Assembly: GCF_050436995.1 (NCBI RefSeq)
Contig: NC_134765.1
Span: 3,499,501-3,563,500 of the forward strand
Source: Anticarsia gemmatalis
Lineage: Eukaryota; Arthropoda; Insecta; Lepidoptera; Erebidae
DNA: 64,000 bases
Direction: 5' to 3'
A program made the translations under genes and the position numbers. The notes below the pieces were generated by a model that had not been told where the DNA came from, did no database searches, and was given only the letters and a program-made list of their open reading frames with translations. Below, piece by piece: positions 1 to 11,300 of this stretch; position 1 is the stretch's first letter, and every line of letters begins with the position of its first letter.

Positions 1-1640
1 CTATAAAGTTGATTTTAGTTTATAAAGTAGAGTCAGATGTGATTGTATTGAACAGGTGTGTAGTGGCAACAGGTGATTTTGTGACCACTAATATATTAGC
101 TGCAGGATCCAAATCGGCGGTCGACATATTGCGCTATGTAAAACAATATCACTTTATATCAATTAGCACCTTGTTTTAAAGTACAGAAGAGTTAAAATGG
201 CTTGGGAGAGATTGACAGATGGTATATTTACCTATGTAAGAGTTAATAAACGTATGTAATTGTGAATTTATGTACGTCGAACACTGATTGGAATTTGGGA
301 ATGTATTTTCGTTCGTCCTTGGTCAGGTAGGGCTGGATTGAATGGGACAGTTGCTTAGCATTGTGCGTTTCAATCTAAGTGTTACATCAAGAATATTTGA
401 CTAGGTCCTTAATAAACACCCACTAGATTTTGTAATGGATGACAAAAATATTGTCTTCTTATTCGCTATGTCGTATTAATTTTGAGTTTGACTTCCGGGT
501 CGAGTTTTTAAGATTTTTTTAAAGAAATGCCTTTTGAATGCGAATTTATTTGTTAGTGCTTTAAACTACAGAAATTAAAACGTTACCTCTTCAGTTTGTA
601 ATAAAATTTTAATGTAAACTTCTTTTTAGAAAGGGTGGGTTATCTGCGCCTGGACAGAGTAATCAATGTTTTAGAGACTGAAAAAGTCCCAAATTCCCTT
701 CCTTCCTTCCCTTTCAAAATCTGAAAAATTGTTTTAAGTATTGTTGAACTTGATTTCTGAGCTTCATGAATGATCACTGAACCATTTGTTTGGTTAACTA
801 CTACTATAATGATGTATTTTAGTGACAAAAACTTAATTACTTCAAAATAATCTGAAACTAAATCACAAAATCTTTTAATAACATGTGTGGTCTTTTATTG
901 ATGACGATTATTTTCGCTCCGTGACCAATTAATATGGTTTAATATTAGCGCGAGATGCTCATGCCGCCATTATTTTGACGTGGGTACGAGTGCAACCTTC
1001 GCCGTACTTTTGATGTTTATTTTTGTTATGCTTTCTTGTTTGTTGCATGATATTTATATCGATGATAGTGCACTATTTTATTACTAATATTTTTTTAAGA
1101 CAACTGTCACACAGTAACCTGTATCGATACTAAGAAGAGCGTGTACTTTGGTAACCAGACAACGGATAAACACCCTTATATACTTCTAAATACGTACATT
1201 ACGTACTTATATAAATAAATTTATTATCTATATGATGCAGTACTTTGAGAAAAGGAAACTTTTCCTATAAAAGTAGCTTTTTGTTATTCTTTCAACACCT
1301 TAACGTATAAAATATTGAGCCGATTTAGATGACATTTGGCAAATCGGTAACTTCGATTTATAGAACAATTCCGGATAAAGAAATTGTATTTTCCCCAGAA
1401 ATGAGTGTGTTAATTCTGACAAGCTTTTTATATACACGTTCCCTGAAATCTAAATAATATTATTGATCGCAGAAAATATAATGCAAACGGTAACCTCGCC
1501 TAGTCTAACGTAAATATATATTTACTTAAGATATATACAATATACATAGCTTTCTAAGCTCAGTGATTAGTCAGTTTAAACACTGCGAGAGTGCAATTCG
1601 ATGTGGCACAGTTTTAGATAAATAACTGTTGTTTTTTTGC
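1..1640. other. AT-rich non-coding DNA, nothing recognised
   Basis: I see no gene, RNA or clear repeat here. The short open frames are AT-biased and have no domain. The one minus-strand frame near 640-828 spans a CCTT-type simple repeat and is best read as chance. Confidence 0.5.
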
Positions 1641-1715
1641 CGGGGATTGAACCTGAGACCTTGTAGCTTAACGGTGTTTAAATCCGCGTTTGCTGACATT
1701 AGACTAATGAGATAA
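1641..1715 (-). repeat. tRNA-derived SINE remnant
   Basis: Read on the minus strand, this segment has a Pol III B-box-like core (GGTTCAATCCCCGG, complementary to 1641-1654) preceded by a tRNA-like stretch ('aagctacaaggtctca'). That is the usual head of insect tRNA-derived SINEs. No foldable tRNA or clear A box remains, so it is a fossil and not a tRNA gene. The family is not assigned. Confidence 0.4.
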
Positions 1716-1879
1716 AGTTAACATTTTGGATAAGAGTGTGTAAGATTTATTAGTGAATTACTTATTTGTGTAATAACTTTATTTAAATACTAGCTGTGAT
1801 GACGAGTAAAGTGGTAAATCATATACTGTGATTTAAATAGATTCACGCAAAAAAGCTCAAAAAGTAGATGGTGACCTAC

Positions 1880-2118
1880 CTAGAAATCAAACTCTGAACA
1901 TCAAAACAGCTCAAAAAATCCCTGGAATTTGACCGACCAGGGAATCGAACCTTTAAGATAACAACAATAATAAATCGAACCTAACTGATTCGAGAATAGA
2001 ATTCTGGACATCACAAAAGTTAAAAATCTAACCAAACTAACTCGGGAACCGAACTCTGAACATCACAACAGTTTAAAAATTTTGCATGACCGACTCGAAA
2101 ATCGAACTTTGACCACCC
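1880..2118. repeat. degenerate tandem repeat, ~51-58 bp unit
   Basis: Four to five diverged copies of one unit follow each other. Each has a core like 'gaatcgaac(t)ctg', then 'gacatcacaacag', then 'ttaaaaat', then a run ending 'actcggg' or 'accaggg'. Core starts are near 1884, 1942, 1993, 2044 and 2099. The core resembles a reverse-complemented tRNA B box, so the array may come from a SINE head that was tandemly amplified. That origin is an inference. Confidence 0.6.
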
Positions 2119-2139
2119 CACGACCTAACATCCTCTTAA

Positions 2140-3900
2140 ATCTTTTAATCAATCACTCTACCTGTGGTACAAAAACTATGTTAGTACATGTCTGCGTGAC
2201 CCCTGACGTGACCTATAGCCGGCGGGTGGGTCGTTTAGCCGATGTGTGCTCTAAGCTCTGTGGATGTGCTATACAAATATATGTATGTGGTTCTTTACTA
2301 AGATCTCGAGGAAAAAGCTTGGAGGTAGTAGTGTAAAGATACGGCCTTGCATTGCTTGTTTCATCAAAAATAGTTTGAAAAATAATGTAAAAGTTAACTA
2401 GTGGAATTAACTATAAGTTAACTAGTTAAGTGAAGTACAAAGTTTGATGGAATGATATAGAAATATGTAAAGAACTAAAATATATATGAGTAGTAAGTAC
2501 GTCATACAGTTTTGAATTGGATCCTCACTACTACCCGGGGGTTCCCTGGTTGTGAAAATGATTTGTCCGCTCAAAAGCTCAGTTTGTAGTACGTCGCAAA
2601 AGTCTGATAATTACATACTTAAAGAATAGGAAACCTTTGATTTAGTCCATTCAATTTAGCGTCCCGATGAGGTTTTTGTTTAGTTTTCTAGAATTGTTTT
2701 TTTCGACCGCGTTTTCATTAATTGAATATAGGTACACTGCTAACTGCAAAACCAACCACTAAAAACTCGATTGTTGTAACTGGAGTTTACAACCAGCAGT
2801 TACTTCATACTTTCACCAAACTTTCAAAAGGCTCCCACATTTGCTGAAATTGCCCTTTTAGCAGTCAAGGCCACGTTTCATCATATTTCCTCAAGATTGT
2901 TCAGTTGGATAACTTTTCTATTACACTTGCAAAGTAGCTGTGTTTATGAAAGGCTAATAAATAACACGTAACAAGCTTAACAGTGAACAGTTCGTGTCGG
3001 TAATAGATTGTATCGCTAATGTGAACAACCCTTGTACCTGCTGGTTTTAGACGTAGGTTTTGGTTAAAAATAGGCATTTTTGAAAGGTAATTGAGCGACG
3101 TTTTGGTATAAAATGTTGGCGTTAGGCTTCAAGACTCACGCTAGACTTTTCTTTATAATCTTCGAGTTGCGACGCATAATCAGCTTTTGATTTGAGTGAT
3201 GAGGTAGTTTTAGTAACTTTTAAAAGAGAAATATTTAATTTGGTTGTATTGAAGAAGCATTTTCAGCTCATGATTCTCTTGTCGCTAAAGATATCTTGTA
3301 ATTTTTTATTTAAAAGCGCTTTTACTCATAACAGTCACATTGATGTAAAATCGATTTTTGTAAAAAACAAACCTAGTGCAGATATTTTTCACATTATACT
3401 TATTCATTTTAAGGTTATCTAAACATAATTTTCTCCCAATTATATCCACAAAACAATAGGTTGGCATCATCAGCATGTTCGTATATTAGGTGAGCCTCGG
3501 CAACGTATGGAATGTTCTAACAGAAAGCAGCCCGTTCGAAAGTGCCGCCCAAGATATATGGCGAAGAAGCTCAGGGCTACCACTTACTAGTTTAACTTAG
3601 CTTATTAAATTGCTGCGATTGTACTCTGCATTTTGAGCAGGAACTTATTGTAAGTGTCTTGGTAAATATAAAACTTACCATGTATGCATTTGGGTATTAA
3701 AGCAGGCTTATAAGTATTATTATTAACGTAAGGTTCTTTTGTTTTACCTCCTTTGTTTATTGCTACTGATGAAATGCTTGCATTAACGTTATTTCGATAC
3801 TTGTAACGCGAATGGAATATTCATAATTTGCTTTTAATAAAAAAAAACATTTATTTGAATTATATTTTTACGAGAACAATAATACCTGCCTCAATATAAA
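2140..3900. other. non-coding DNA without recognised features
   Basis: No supported gene or RNA. Short frames at 2082-2336 and 3192-3422 have no domain and AT-driven composition. The stretch at 3480-3590 ('gaaagcagcccgttcg...') is less AT-rich and might be an old repeat, but I could not assign it. Confidence 0.4.
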
Positions 3901-3903
3901 TGA

Positions 3904-4190
3904 ACTAGCTGACCCGCGCAACTTCGCTTGCGTAACATAAGAGAGAATGGGTCAAAATTTTCCTCGTTGTTGTATCATTTTTTGCTGCTACTCTGCTTCT
4001 ATTAGTCGTAGCGTGATGATATATAGCCTATAGCCTTCCTCGACAAATGGACTATCTAACACTGAAAGAAATCTCATCTCAAAAAAATTTTTCAAATCGG
4101 ACCAGTAGTTCCTGACATTAGCGCGTTCAAACAAACAAACAATCAAACAAACAAACAAACAAACTCTTCAGCTTTATAATATTAGTTTAG
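3904..4190 (+). repeat. dispersed lepidopteran repeat, full-length-like copy A
   Basis: The copy starts 'actagctgacccgcgcaact' and ends 'tttataatattagtttagat'. It is closely similar to the copies at 15154-15405 and 60556-60793, and to a minus-strand fragment at 37026-37137. Shared inner blocks are 'cataagagagaatgggtcaa', 'gtagcgtgatgatatatagc' and 'ggaccagtagttcctga'. A (CAAA)n run lies near the 3' end. Such elements are abundant in moth genomes and are usually treated as SINE or LINE 3'-end derived. I did not assign a family. Confidence 0.75.
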
Positions 4191-4605
4191 ATTCTCCTAA
4201 ACCCGCTATTACACAGTTTTTAAAAGTTAAGTATTTTTTTCAATTTAATGTAAAAAAGGTGGCATCCCTTTTTCAATAATCGCATGCTAAGCCTTTCAAA
4301 ACAGGTGTCGTGTGCCAAATATAGACGTCTACAATTTATTCGTTGAAAACGTGAATTAATATGACTTTATGCGAGTATTTAGGATTATCGACCAAAATAT
4401 AATGGAATAGGTCATAAAATGTCAGATTTGTACGATAAAATTCCAATCTCTATTATTATGAAACGTATTTAATGTAGTAGAAGTTTGCTTGTAGTTTTAT
4501 TCGTGTTAAATGTCAATGTTCATAAAAGTACGGTTATTCTACTTTCGAGGGTTACAATGTAAATTGAAACTAGTTTTTTAAAGAAATGTAATAGACGTTG
4601 ACGGC

Positions 4606-4610
4606 CGGCG
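4606..4610. repeat. Transib target-site duplication, left (CGGCG)
   Basis: CGGCG directly precedes the left terminal inverted repeat and is repeated at 6865-6869 after the right one. A 5-bp GC-rich duplication of CGNCG type is the signature of Transib-superfamily insertion. Confidence 0.9.
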
Positions 4611-5590
4611 CACGGTGGATCGAAAATCGGCTGTAGAAGACATAGGATCTCGATGTCGTGAATGTATTTTTTTTCGCTGGAAATGACTACTGCTGATCAT
4701 TACTGTTATAAAAAATGACATATGAAGTAATTGTGTGCACAAATGGAAGAGTTATAATTTTTTTAAGAAAAATTTGTATGGAGCTGACTTGAAAAATGAG
4801 AATATCTCTGGAATCGCAAGGTTGGCCGTTATATCCTCGCACACTGATATAGTACTATTTATTTGTGAATTTATGACATACTTTATATCGCGGCATCACT
4901 TGCGATTTTTTTTCTAAAAATCGGCAAAATTTTCAAAAAAAAAAATTTGTTTGTGATTTATTTTAATGCTTAAATGCGACTATAATAAGTGTGATTTACA
5001 ATATTTTTTATGCTTAGACCAAAACATTCTAAGAAATCAAACAATCGTATTACTCCTCCTCGAATGGTGCTCTCTGAACCTCGTATAATCTTTGTTTCGG
5101 GCCTCTAAAGCTTCTTCCGAAAGACTTCCCAATGGTACAATAGCATTTACTCCGCTTATCAACAATTTGTGGACGGTTGATGACATGCAGTACCCATCGT
5201 ACAGTTCCAACTATTTTTCAGCGGTTGTTATTAGGTCTTCATATAATCCAAATACTGAACTTGTAACGACAAGATAAACAATTAATATTAATATCAAAGT
5301 GGGGATTTGACGGTGCATCTAATCAAAGTAGATATTAGCAAAACATAAAGAGTGGTCAAGATGATTCCAGCATATTTATGACCTGTTTGGTTCCATTAAA
5401 GTTGATAGCTGACGGTGATACCGTATGGGTGAATCCAAAACCCTGCTCACCGCGTCTGTATTGCCTTCCAGTCTAGTTTAGTTTTGCGAAATAATCCAAA
5501 AAGGTTGTCACAAATGAAAAAATTGCAGTGGATAACAAAATTGAAGCTTTCGTTCCCTCAATATGTCGATGACATGAAATTAGTCCACCA
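4611..5590 (+). repeat. left arm of Transib palindrome
   Basis: This arm is the reverse complement of the right arm at about 5935-6864, at high identity. The outer part holds the terminal repeat, a 3'-UTR-like tract and an inverted copy of the transposase C-terminus. The inner part (from about 5385) carries the transposase 'VPLKLIADGDTVW' segment on the plus strand. Sequence from about 5232 to 5375 has no counterpart in the other arm and looks like a replaced or inserted stretch. The matching frames at 4735-4917 (+) and 6558-6740 (-) are only mirror images of non-coding arm sequence. Confidence 0.85.
5037..5232 (-). pseudogene. Transib transposase C-terminus, inverted copy
   Basis: Reading the minus strand from about 5232 to 5037 gives the Transib/RAG1-like C-terminal signature. 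It runs 'YDGYCMSSTVHKLL', then 'LGSLSEEALEARNKDY', then 'TRFREHH', and ends at a stop complementary to 5037-5039. The H-K-L-L-I block and the SLSEEAxEARNKD motif are conserved near the end of Transib transposases. This copy keeps the reading frame through the 'GYCMSS' joint, where the right-arm copy is shifted. It has an in-frame stop just upstream, where the other copy reads tyrosine in 'EKYLELYD'. It is a dead duplicate. Confidence 0.8.
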
Positions 5591-5935
5591 ATTGGTGATG
5601 ACGATGTCAAAATTTGTACATATCTGTCTGAAGTGAAGTCAAATGTGGCCTGCTACCTGTGTTTGGCTAAGCCCACATAAATGAATAAGTTAGATGACTT
5701 AGATGCCATTGCGTCAAAAACCGTTTCTTCTGGCGTGTTCGGATAAACATCACTTCGTGCCCGCAGTAATGTGATGAAATGTCTTCTACACATAGTGTAT
5801 CGTCTCGACTTCAAAAAGTGGTCTGCAAGAGGAGAAGGCCATCAAGAGTTATTGCATCCAAGAAAAAAGCTCATCCAAGATTGATTCAAAGATGATCTCA
5901 ACCTTTGATCGATCTTGGATGAGTTTTTGGTCGAC
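5385..5935 (+). pseudogene. Transib transposase, central part, broken
   Basis: Plus-strand reading with frame changes gives, in order, 'VPLKLIADGDTVWVNP', 'SNVACYLCLAKP' (about 5638-5690), 'YRLDFKKW' (about 5797-5820) and 'KKLIQD' (about 5865-5882). These follow the order of the central domain of Transib transposases, including the C-x2-C zinc-ligand block that is shared with RAG1. There are several in-frame stops, for example right after 'AKPT', and frame changes around 5740-5790, so no enzyme can be made. The upstream N-terminal region and the first catalytic aspartate segment are absent. Confidence 0.8.
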
Positions 5936-5964
5936 TAATTTTATGTCTTCGACATTGTGAGGGA

Positions 5965-6155
5965 ATGAGAGCTTCAATTTTGTTATCCACTGCAGTTTTT
6001 TCATTTATGACAACTTCTTTGGATTATTTCGCAAAACTAAACTGGACTGGACGGCAATACATAGGTGGTGAGCAGGGTTTTGGATTCACCCATACGGTAT
6101 CACCGTCAGCTATCAACTTTAATGGAACCAAACTGGTCATAAACGTAATTCGCAG
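5965..6155 (-). pseudogene. Transib transposase 'VPLKL' segment, inverted copy
   Basis: On the minus strand this stretch reads 'LVPLKLIADGDTVWVNPKP' followed by 'YCRPVQFSFAK'. It is the reverse-complement duplicate of the plus-strand segment at about 5385-5590. It sits between plus-strand central and C-terminal pieces, so the right arm switches coding strand near 6150. The long plus-strand frame starting at 5965 is antisense to transposase in its first half and only becomes real transposase sequence after about 6150. Confidence 0.75.
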
Positions 6156-6439
6156 ATTTGCTGTGAGTCGGAGAGCTTTCACACCTGGAGAGATTAAATA
6201 CGTGCAGAAATTTAAAGAACACGCTAAAACAACCACTGAAAAATACTTGGAATTGTACGATGGGTACCTACTGCATGTCTTCAACCGTTCACAAATTGTT
6301 GATTCACGGAGGGGACATAATTGCAGTTAATGCTATTGTAACAATTGGAAGTCTTTCGGAAGAAGCTTCAGAGGCCCGAAACAAAGATTATACGAGGTTC
6401 AGAGAGCACCATTCGAGGAGGAGTAATACGATTGTTTGA
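6150..6439 (+). pseudogene. Transib transposase C-terminus, right-arm copy
   Basis: The plus strand encodes '...KFKEHAKTTTEKYLELYDGY', then a 4-base insertion near 6268-6272 shifts the frame. From 6275 it continues 'MSSTVHKLLIHGGD', then 'GSLSEEASEARNKDY', 'TRFREHH' and a stop at 6437-6439. This is the native orientation of the transposase 3' end relative to the right terminal repeat. The frameshift separates it from its inverted twin at 5037-5232, which is in frame here but has a stop elsewhere. Confidence 0.8.
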
Positions 6440-6864
6440 TTTCTTAGAATGTTTTGGTCTAAGCATAAAAAATATTGTGAATTACACTTATTATAGTCGC
6501 ATTTAAGCATTAAAATAAATCACAAAAAAATTTTTTTTTTGAAAATTTTGCCGATTTTTAGAAAAAAAATCGCAAGTGATGCCGCGATATAAAGTATGTC
6601 AAAAATTCACAAATAAATAGAACTATATCAGTGTGCGAGGATATAACGGCCAACCTTGCGATTCCAGAGATATTCTCATTTTTCAAGTCAGCTCCATACA
6701 AATTTTTCTTAAAAAAATTATAACTCTTCCATTTGTGCACACAATTACTTCATATGTCATTTTTTATAACAGTAATGATCAGCAGTAGTCATTTCCAGCG
6801 AAAAAAATTACATTCACGACATCGAGATCCTATGTCTTCTACAGCCGATTTTCGATCCACAGTG

Positions 6865-6869
6865 CGGCG
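6865..6869. repeat. Transib target-site duplication, right (CGGCG)
   Basis: An exact repeat of 4606-4610, directly after the terminal CACAGTG. Confidence 0.9.
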
Positions 6870-7056
6870 GTCGGATAATGTGATTGCCAAGCCACTATCA
6901 GTACGTAAGTTGTGGGTTCGATTCTTACCCGGAATAAATATTTCTTTGATTCCTAGGTAGTTGTTTCGGGTCTGATTCTACTTTGTCCGTTATTTGTATG
7001 TTTGTTAAAGTCCCGCGACGCAAGAGCAATGCTTAATGCGGGAGTCTTCTTTTAAT
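6870..7056 (+). repeat. tRNA-derived SINE, 5' end at the Transib border
   Basis: A tRNA-like head ('gattgccaagccactatcag') with a B box (GGGTTCGATTC at 6914-6924) is followed by a body of the 'tgtttcgggtctgattcta' type. A tail block 'cccgcgacgcaagagcaatg...aatgcgggagtc' follows at about 7012-7045, which I recognise as a common moth SINE tail. The A-box part is weak, and the head begins only a few bases from the Transib right end. The transposon may therefore have landed in the SINE head. The left flank does not show the missing half clearly. Confidence 0.6.
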
Positions 7057-7059
7057 ACA

Positions 7060-8325
7060 CAAAATATACATTTGAAATAAAATTAATCAGTACTTAATTT
7101 AACGATTTTTACGTATTATGGGGTTAAAAAATTAAGTTTATAAGATTTTGAAAAAAAAAATCTACTTAATTTTCTTCTCCATCTAGCCTTTATAACACTT
7201 TTGGAAAAGTAAATCGTCTTGTACAACCGATAAATTTTAATTTGTCTTTAAGTAACTTAATCTCTAATTTCCACCGGTTCAGTAGTTCCCGAGATTACAT
7301 CAAACAAACGGACTTTATTGCCTAAATATCGATGGACGTATTACGGAAGATAATCTATTTGTGTAGAAGCTTTTAAATATAAAGTTACTTTGATGTTCCG
7401 ATGTAAGTACGACTATTGAGTTATTGGTATTTAAGTTTTATATGGTCGTAGGTCATATGGAATAGTATTTAGGTTGATATATGGATGAAGATCAAAGTCT
7501 TTTTTAGTTACAAGTTTTGTATACCGACTGTACTACTATTTTCGTAGGAGATAGATAAATATGGCGGTCATGTTATTGCAGTTTGTATATATTACATGGT
7601 TTGGTGTTGTGTTGTGTGTGTGAGTGTTCTTAAAGACCTTCTTGACATTCGTAAGTCAGCATGATTTAGATTAACGGGGAACACACTTAAAATTAAGTTT
7701 GTATCTTTAAGCGCAAGAGTTTTTGGTTTAGTAGACTTTCCTTGTTTACGTAGAATATGTGTCTGAAAGAATTAATGCTGAAATAGGTACTTTTTTAATA
7801 AGTAACTTATACGTACGAGTACCTGTCTGATACTTAAAAGTTAACTGTCATTTTCAAGGTATTTACTCTTACTTCTGTTCAGAAGCCGATCACATTGGCT
7901 TCCATGATGCTCTATCTAGAGCTTACTTGAATCTACTATAAAGAGACATTCTAGACGTAAGGCTAAGGCTAACTACTAGCCTCAAAGCCTAACATTATGT
8001 CAGACAATATCTTTATTGTCCTGTCTATAATGTCCCGTGTCAACATCATTGAACGTAATAACTACGGCTATCAGACATTACATTTACATGCACTGTGAGT
8101 AATATAGCATTTAATCAGTAGTTACTTTGTAATCTGGGAGTTAAGTGCTTGATATGAATCATATTTACATCATCACCTTGCATCATCGTGGTCCTTTAAT
8201 GAATCATCAGTTCCTATTATTGTATGGGTAATTGTAGAAGTCCATGTAAATCTTTGTAAAGATGCTATCGACAATTTTTATATGCAAAAGTGATTAATAA
8301 GAAATAAGTAATAAACATGACAAAA
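7060..8325. other. AT-rich DNA, nothing recognised
   Basis: No gene-sized frame and no RNA. A short run at 7262-7318 ('ccggttcagtagttcccgag') resembles the 3' part of common dispersed moth repeats but is too short to delimit. Confidence 0.4.
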
Positions 8326-8328
8326 AGG

Positions 8329-8392
8329 CTTCAATCCTTCCCCATGTTTGGAGGATATATCCTTGCATCCTTGCCAGTGGGACACTATTGGA
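8329..8392 (+). repeat. LINE-tail-like remnant
   Basis: The pattern 'ttggaggatat...ccttgccagtgggac' matches, in diverged form, the tail consensus 'cgggaggagacccttgcccagcagtgggac' seen better at 24282-24384. The following 'actattggatcaaa' fits the A-rich end. Confidence 0.4.
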
Positions 8393-8399
8393 TCAAATT

Positions 8400-11300
8400 C
8401 AGTTATAAAGTCAAATGCTTTGATGGTGGAGAAAAATATTGAAAGGTAATCTTAAAAAGTCATATAGGCAAGCCTATGACTACGCTGTGGGCCGCTTATA
8501 AGCCTTGAAATAAATGTATTTTGATTATTCAGGATTCAGGGGGTCCTTGAAATTGCCTAAAAATGGTCCAACAGGATAAATCGTGGCGGGCCGCTCGGAT
8601 GACGACCGCTGCTATAAAGTATAATCAGAGAAACATAAAAGTTAAATCCTAGTACCCAAAGAAACGTATTTTTAACCAATAAGCATATTTCATTGTACAA
8701 TCATAGCATCTTTGTTTTATTTATGTAAGACAATCCGATGGGTATCGTCCAAAGATTTGTTGGTTTCGCTTTATTATCGATAAAGATCTTCACAATTTAT
8801 TTTATGTGTGGTCTATCCGATCTATTGGGAATTAATTAATTGGTTTCTAATACATATGCGTTAGATGCCACATAACATGTTAATTTAGTTCCGGGTTTGA
8901 TTTCCAGGTTAGTCTTTGATCTCTGTATTGGATATTCCGTCAATTCTGCTATCTTTTGTTAAGTAATATCCTTTATTTCTTGTGCATTTAGGTTTTCGGT
9001 TCGGTTTTAAATCACATAACTTCCGACCATAAATTCGCTGAAAGACTGCTCGTGATTTAACCATATTACTGTTTGTTTTAAGAAAGATAATGTAGTCATA
9101 TTTATTCGTATTTTCGCTAATAAAATCCTACATAAAAGTGAAAAGTGATTTAATAGTTTCCAAGTTGGTTAACCAAAATAAAATACAAATTAAAATAGAC
9201 TCTATTAGTACAAATGGCAAAAGTTTAACTGTTAAATTCGTCGGTAAGAATGAATGCCTAAAGTATTCAACTTTTCCTCTACCCAGTTGACCCGTGGGTC
9301 AAAAAAGTTCGTATTATGAATCAGAATTTGAAGATTTCATACATGATTCACGTTTAGTGTGAGAATATTTAATATATTTCACAATGACGTAGCATCCGGC
9401 TCAGAATTTTTCAGATTGGAGACGCTCTGTAAAGGTATGTGCAGAACAAATTTTTGCGTTAACCGCTCCTTGGAAATTGGTTAAATATCTTTAAAGCAGA
9501 CGAGGTTTTGAAATCGTAGGAGAAATCACGTACGTCTATCTTTTTTTGTATTTTGTAGAGGGAAATCGAGAGTTATGTAGGTTTTTTTACGTTGGCAATT
9601 GGGAGGCGATTCCAATTTCACCAATATCTTTATGGAAGCGCGTTAATATCATATTTTTTTATTTGGAAATAGTTATATTGTGTAGCAACTTAAGAATTAG
9701 TTCGGCCATTTTCCCTTAGGATGAAATTAATCAGATTCTAGATTGTTACAGTCAGTTTGTTGCCATTATTTAGGCTCGCAGAAGTCGACTTGCATAAGAG
9801 AAAGGCGACCTTTAGATCTCCGAAATACAATCAACATTGACTGATGTTTACCAGTGGCATCTCAAGTGACATAACGAACCTCCACATTGTAAAAGGTCTA
9901 TAATTAAATAATAACCAGACACCTTAAGTCCAAATAAGACTCAAAAGCCAAGAAAATCAGGCCATTTGTCAACAGTACTTTTAAATTTCACAACAATTAC
10001 AAGTGACTGACATTCAACTTGGAGCAGTGAGTCATGTCATTTCCCATGACTTGATGATTCATGTATTGAACTAATACTTTGACAGATAAATGTCAGTTGT
10101 TTTTATGATTAGGTTTAATTTTTACACATGTATAGCTTATAAAGTAACAACTGATCCGTGCCTGGCCTCTCAGGTACAAAGTTTAGAGTAATAGCTGACG
10201 CGTGTGGTCCTCGCGTATATATTTTTATCCTCTGTTTCAGAAGCCCGGGCCTTCCAAAGCCCCCCATTCTATGTTTTCATCCAGGTTATAAACTTTATGC
10301 TTAATCATTACTATTATTTTAATAGACTGAGTGGAAGAGAAAAATAGACACACAAAATTTCCTTACTAATCCATACTACAAACATAAAAACAAACAGAAG
10401 AACGCTATTTGCATGATATTTTTTAGAATGATAGATCATAGATCGATCACCCGAAAACTGATACATATTTTAATTTTGTCTATAAGGAAGCTAACTAAGC
10501 TGTAGCCACAAGCTTAAAGTAAATGATACTTTTAACTACCTATTTGTACCACAATCACACATTAGTCCTGCCAAAATTTGGCCATATCTTAGCAACTCGA
10601 TTAAATACATTAGCCAAATCGTAAAATAATTTATTTGTGGTCAAAAAAATAATTCTTTCCAATCATTTTTATACCGTTTAACTAGCGTATAATATCAAAA
10701 AGCTATTAACTTAAGCTATAATCCTCTTGTCGAAATTCCGGAGATACTTCTGCTTCGGAGGCTGTAGCTGGACCCGTTTTGGCGCAATATTTAAATGTCA
10801 TGTCTCCATACGAAATGTCAACTTATTTATTATATAGTTAACAATTATTTTACTGTTATTTAGGTAATTTTTTGAATTGGTTAAGTAATAAATTGAGGAA
10901 TATAATTATATAATACGCAAATTTGAAGGTTTTTATTCGTCGGAGTAGAGAGATTGACTAAAATTGTAAAAATAAAACACATACCTTATACGCGATTAAT
11001 ATTTTGTGGTTTACTACACCTTTTTTGTAAAGTTGATGTATGTTTGAATAGGTCGAAGTTTGTTAATCTTTCAAGCAAAAAAAACCTAGATATATTTTGG
11101 CACACCTATTAAAGTTTACCATTTAAAAACTTTTTCGACTTTTCACGCGGACGGAGACGCGGACAAAACCTAGTGTTTAATAAGCCGTCTCAATGAACTT
11201 TTTAATTAAAATTTTATATAGGTATAGTGTAAATAAAACGTTATTTAAGAAACCAGTAACAATTTTCTCAATACCAGAGCGAATCTGCGACCTCGCTTGA

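Larger units (their letters stand above)
4611..6864. mobile_element. Transib-type DNA transposon, defective palindromic derivative
   Basis: This 2,254-bp element is bounded by near-identical inverted ends. The right end, read inwards, is CACTGTGGATCGAAAATCGG; the left has one change (CACGGTGG). The ends are flanked by the 5-bp duplication CGGCG. The terminal heptamer CACTGTG matches the known likeness between Transib ends and the RAG recombination signal CACAGTG. The two halves form a long palindrome (about 4611-5590 against 5935-6864). The arms contain Transib transposase pieces on opposite strands, so the element is a rearranged copy and cannot encode a complete transposase. The arms carry different lesions and differ at an insert near 5232-5375, so they have diverged since the inversion arose. 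It is presumably non-autonomous and could be moved only by a transposase made elsewhere. Confidence 0.9.

Noticed and set aside
4133..4163. (CAAA)n run as a CRISPR-like or regulatory array
   Set aside because: It is the simple-repeat part of the dispersed element at 3904-4190. No CRISPR-type spacer structure exists anywhere in the window.
4735..4917. Matching 60-residue frames at 4735-4917 (+) and 6558-6740 (-), first sight of a conserved protein
   Set aside because: They are mirror images in the arms of the Transib palindrome, lie in its AT-rich UTR-like part, and resemble no transposase segment.
5965..6155. First half of the 121-residue plus-strand frame at 5965-6330 as protein
   Set aside because: The minus strand of this part encodes the recognisable transposase segment ('VPLKLIADGDTVW'). 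The plus-strand reading is antisense until about 6150.
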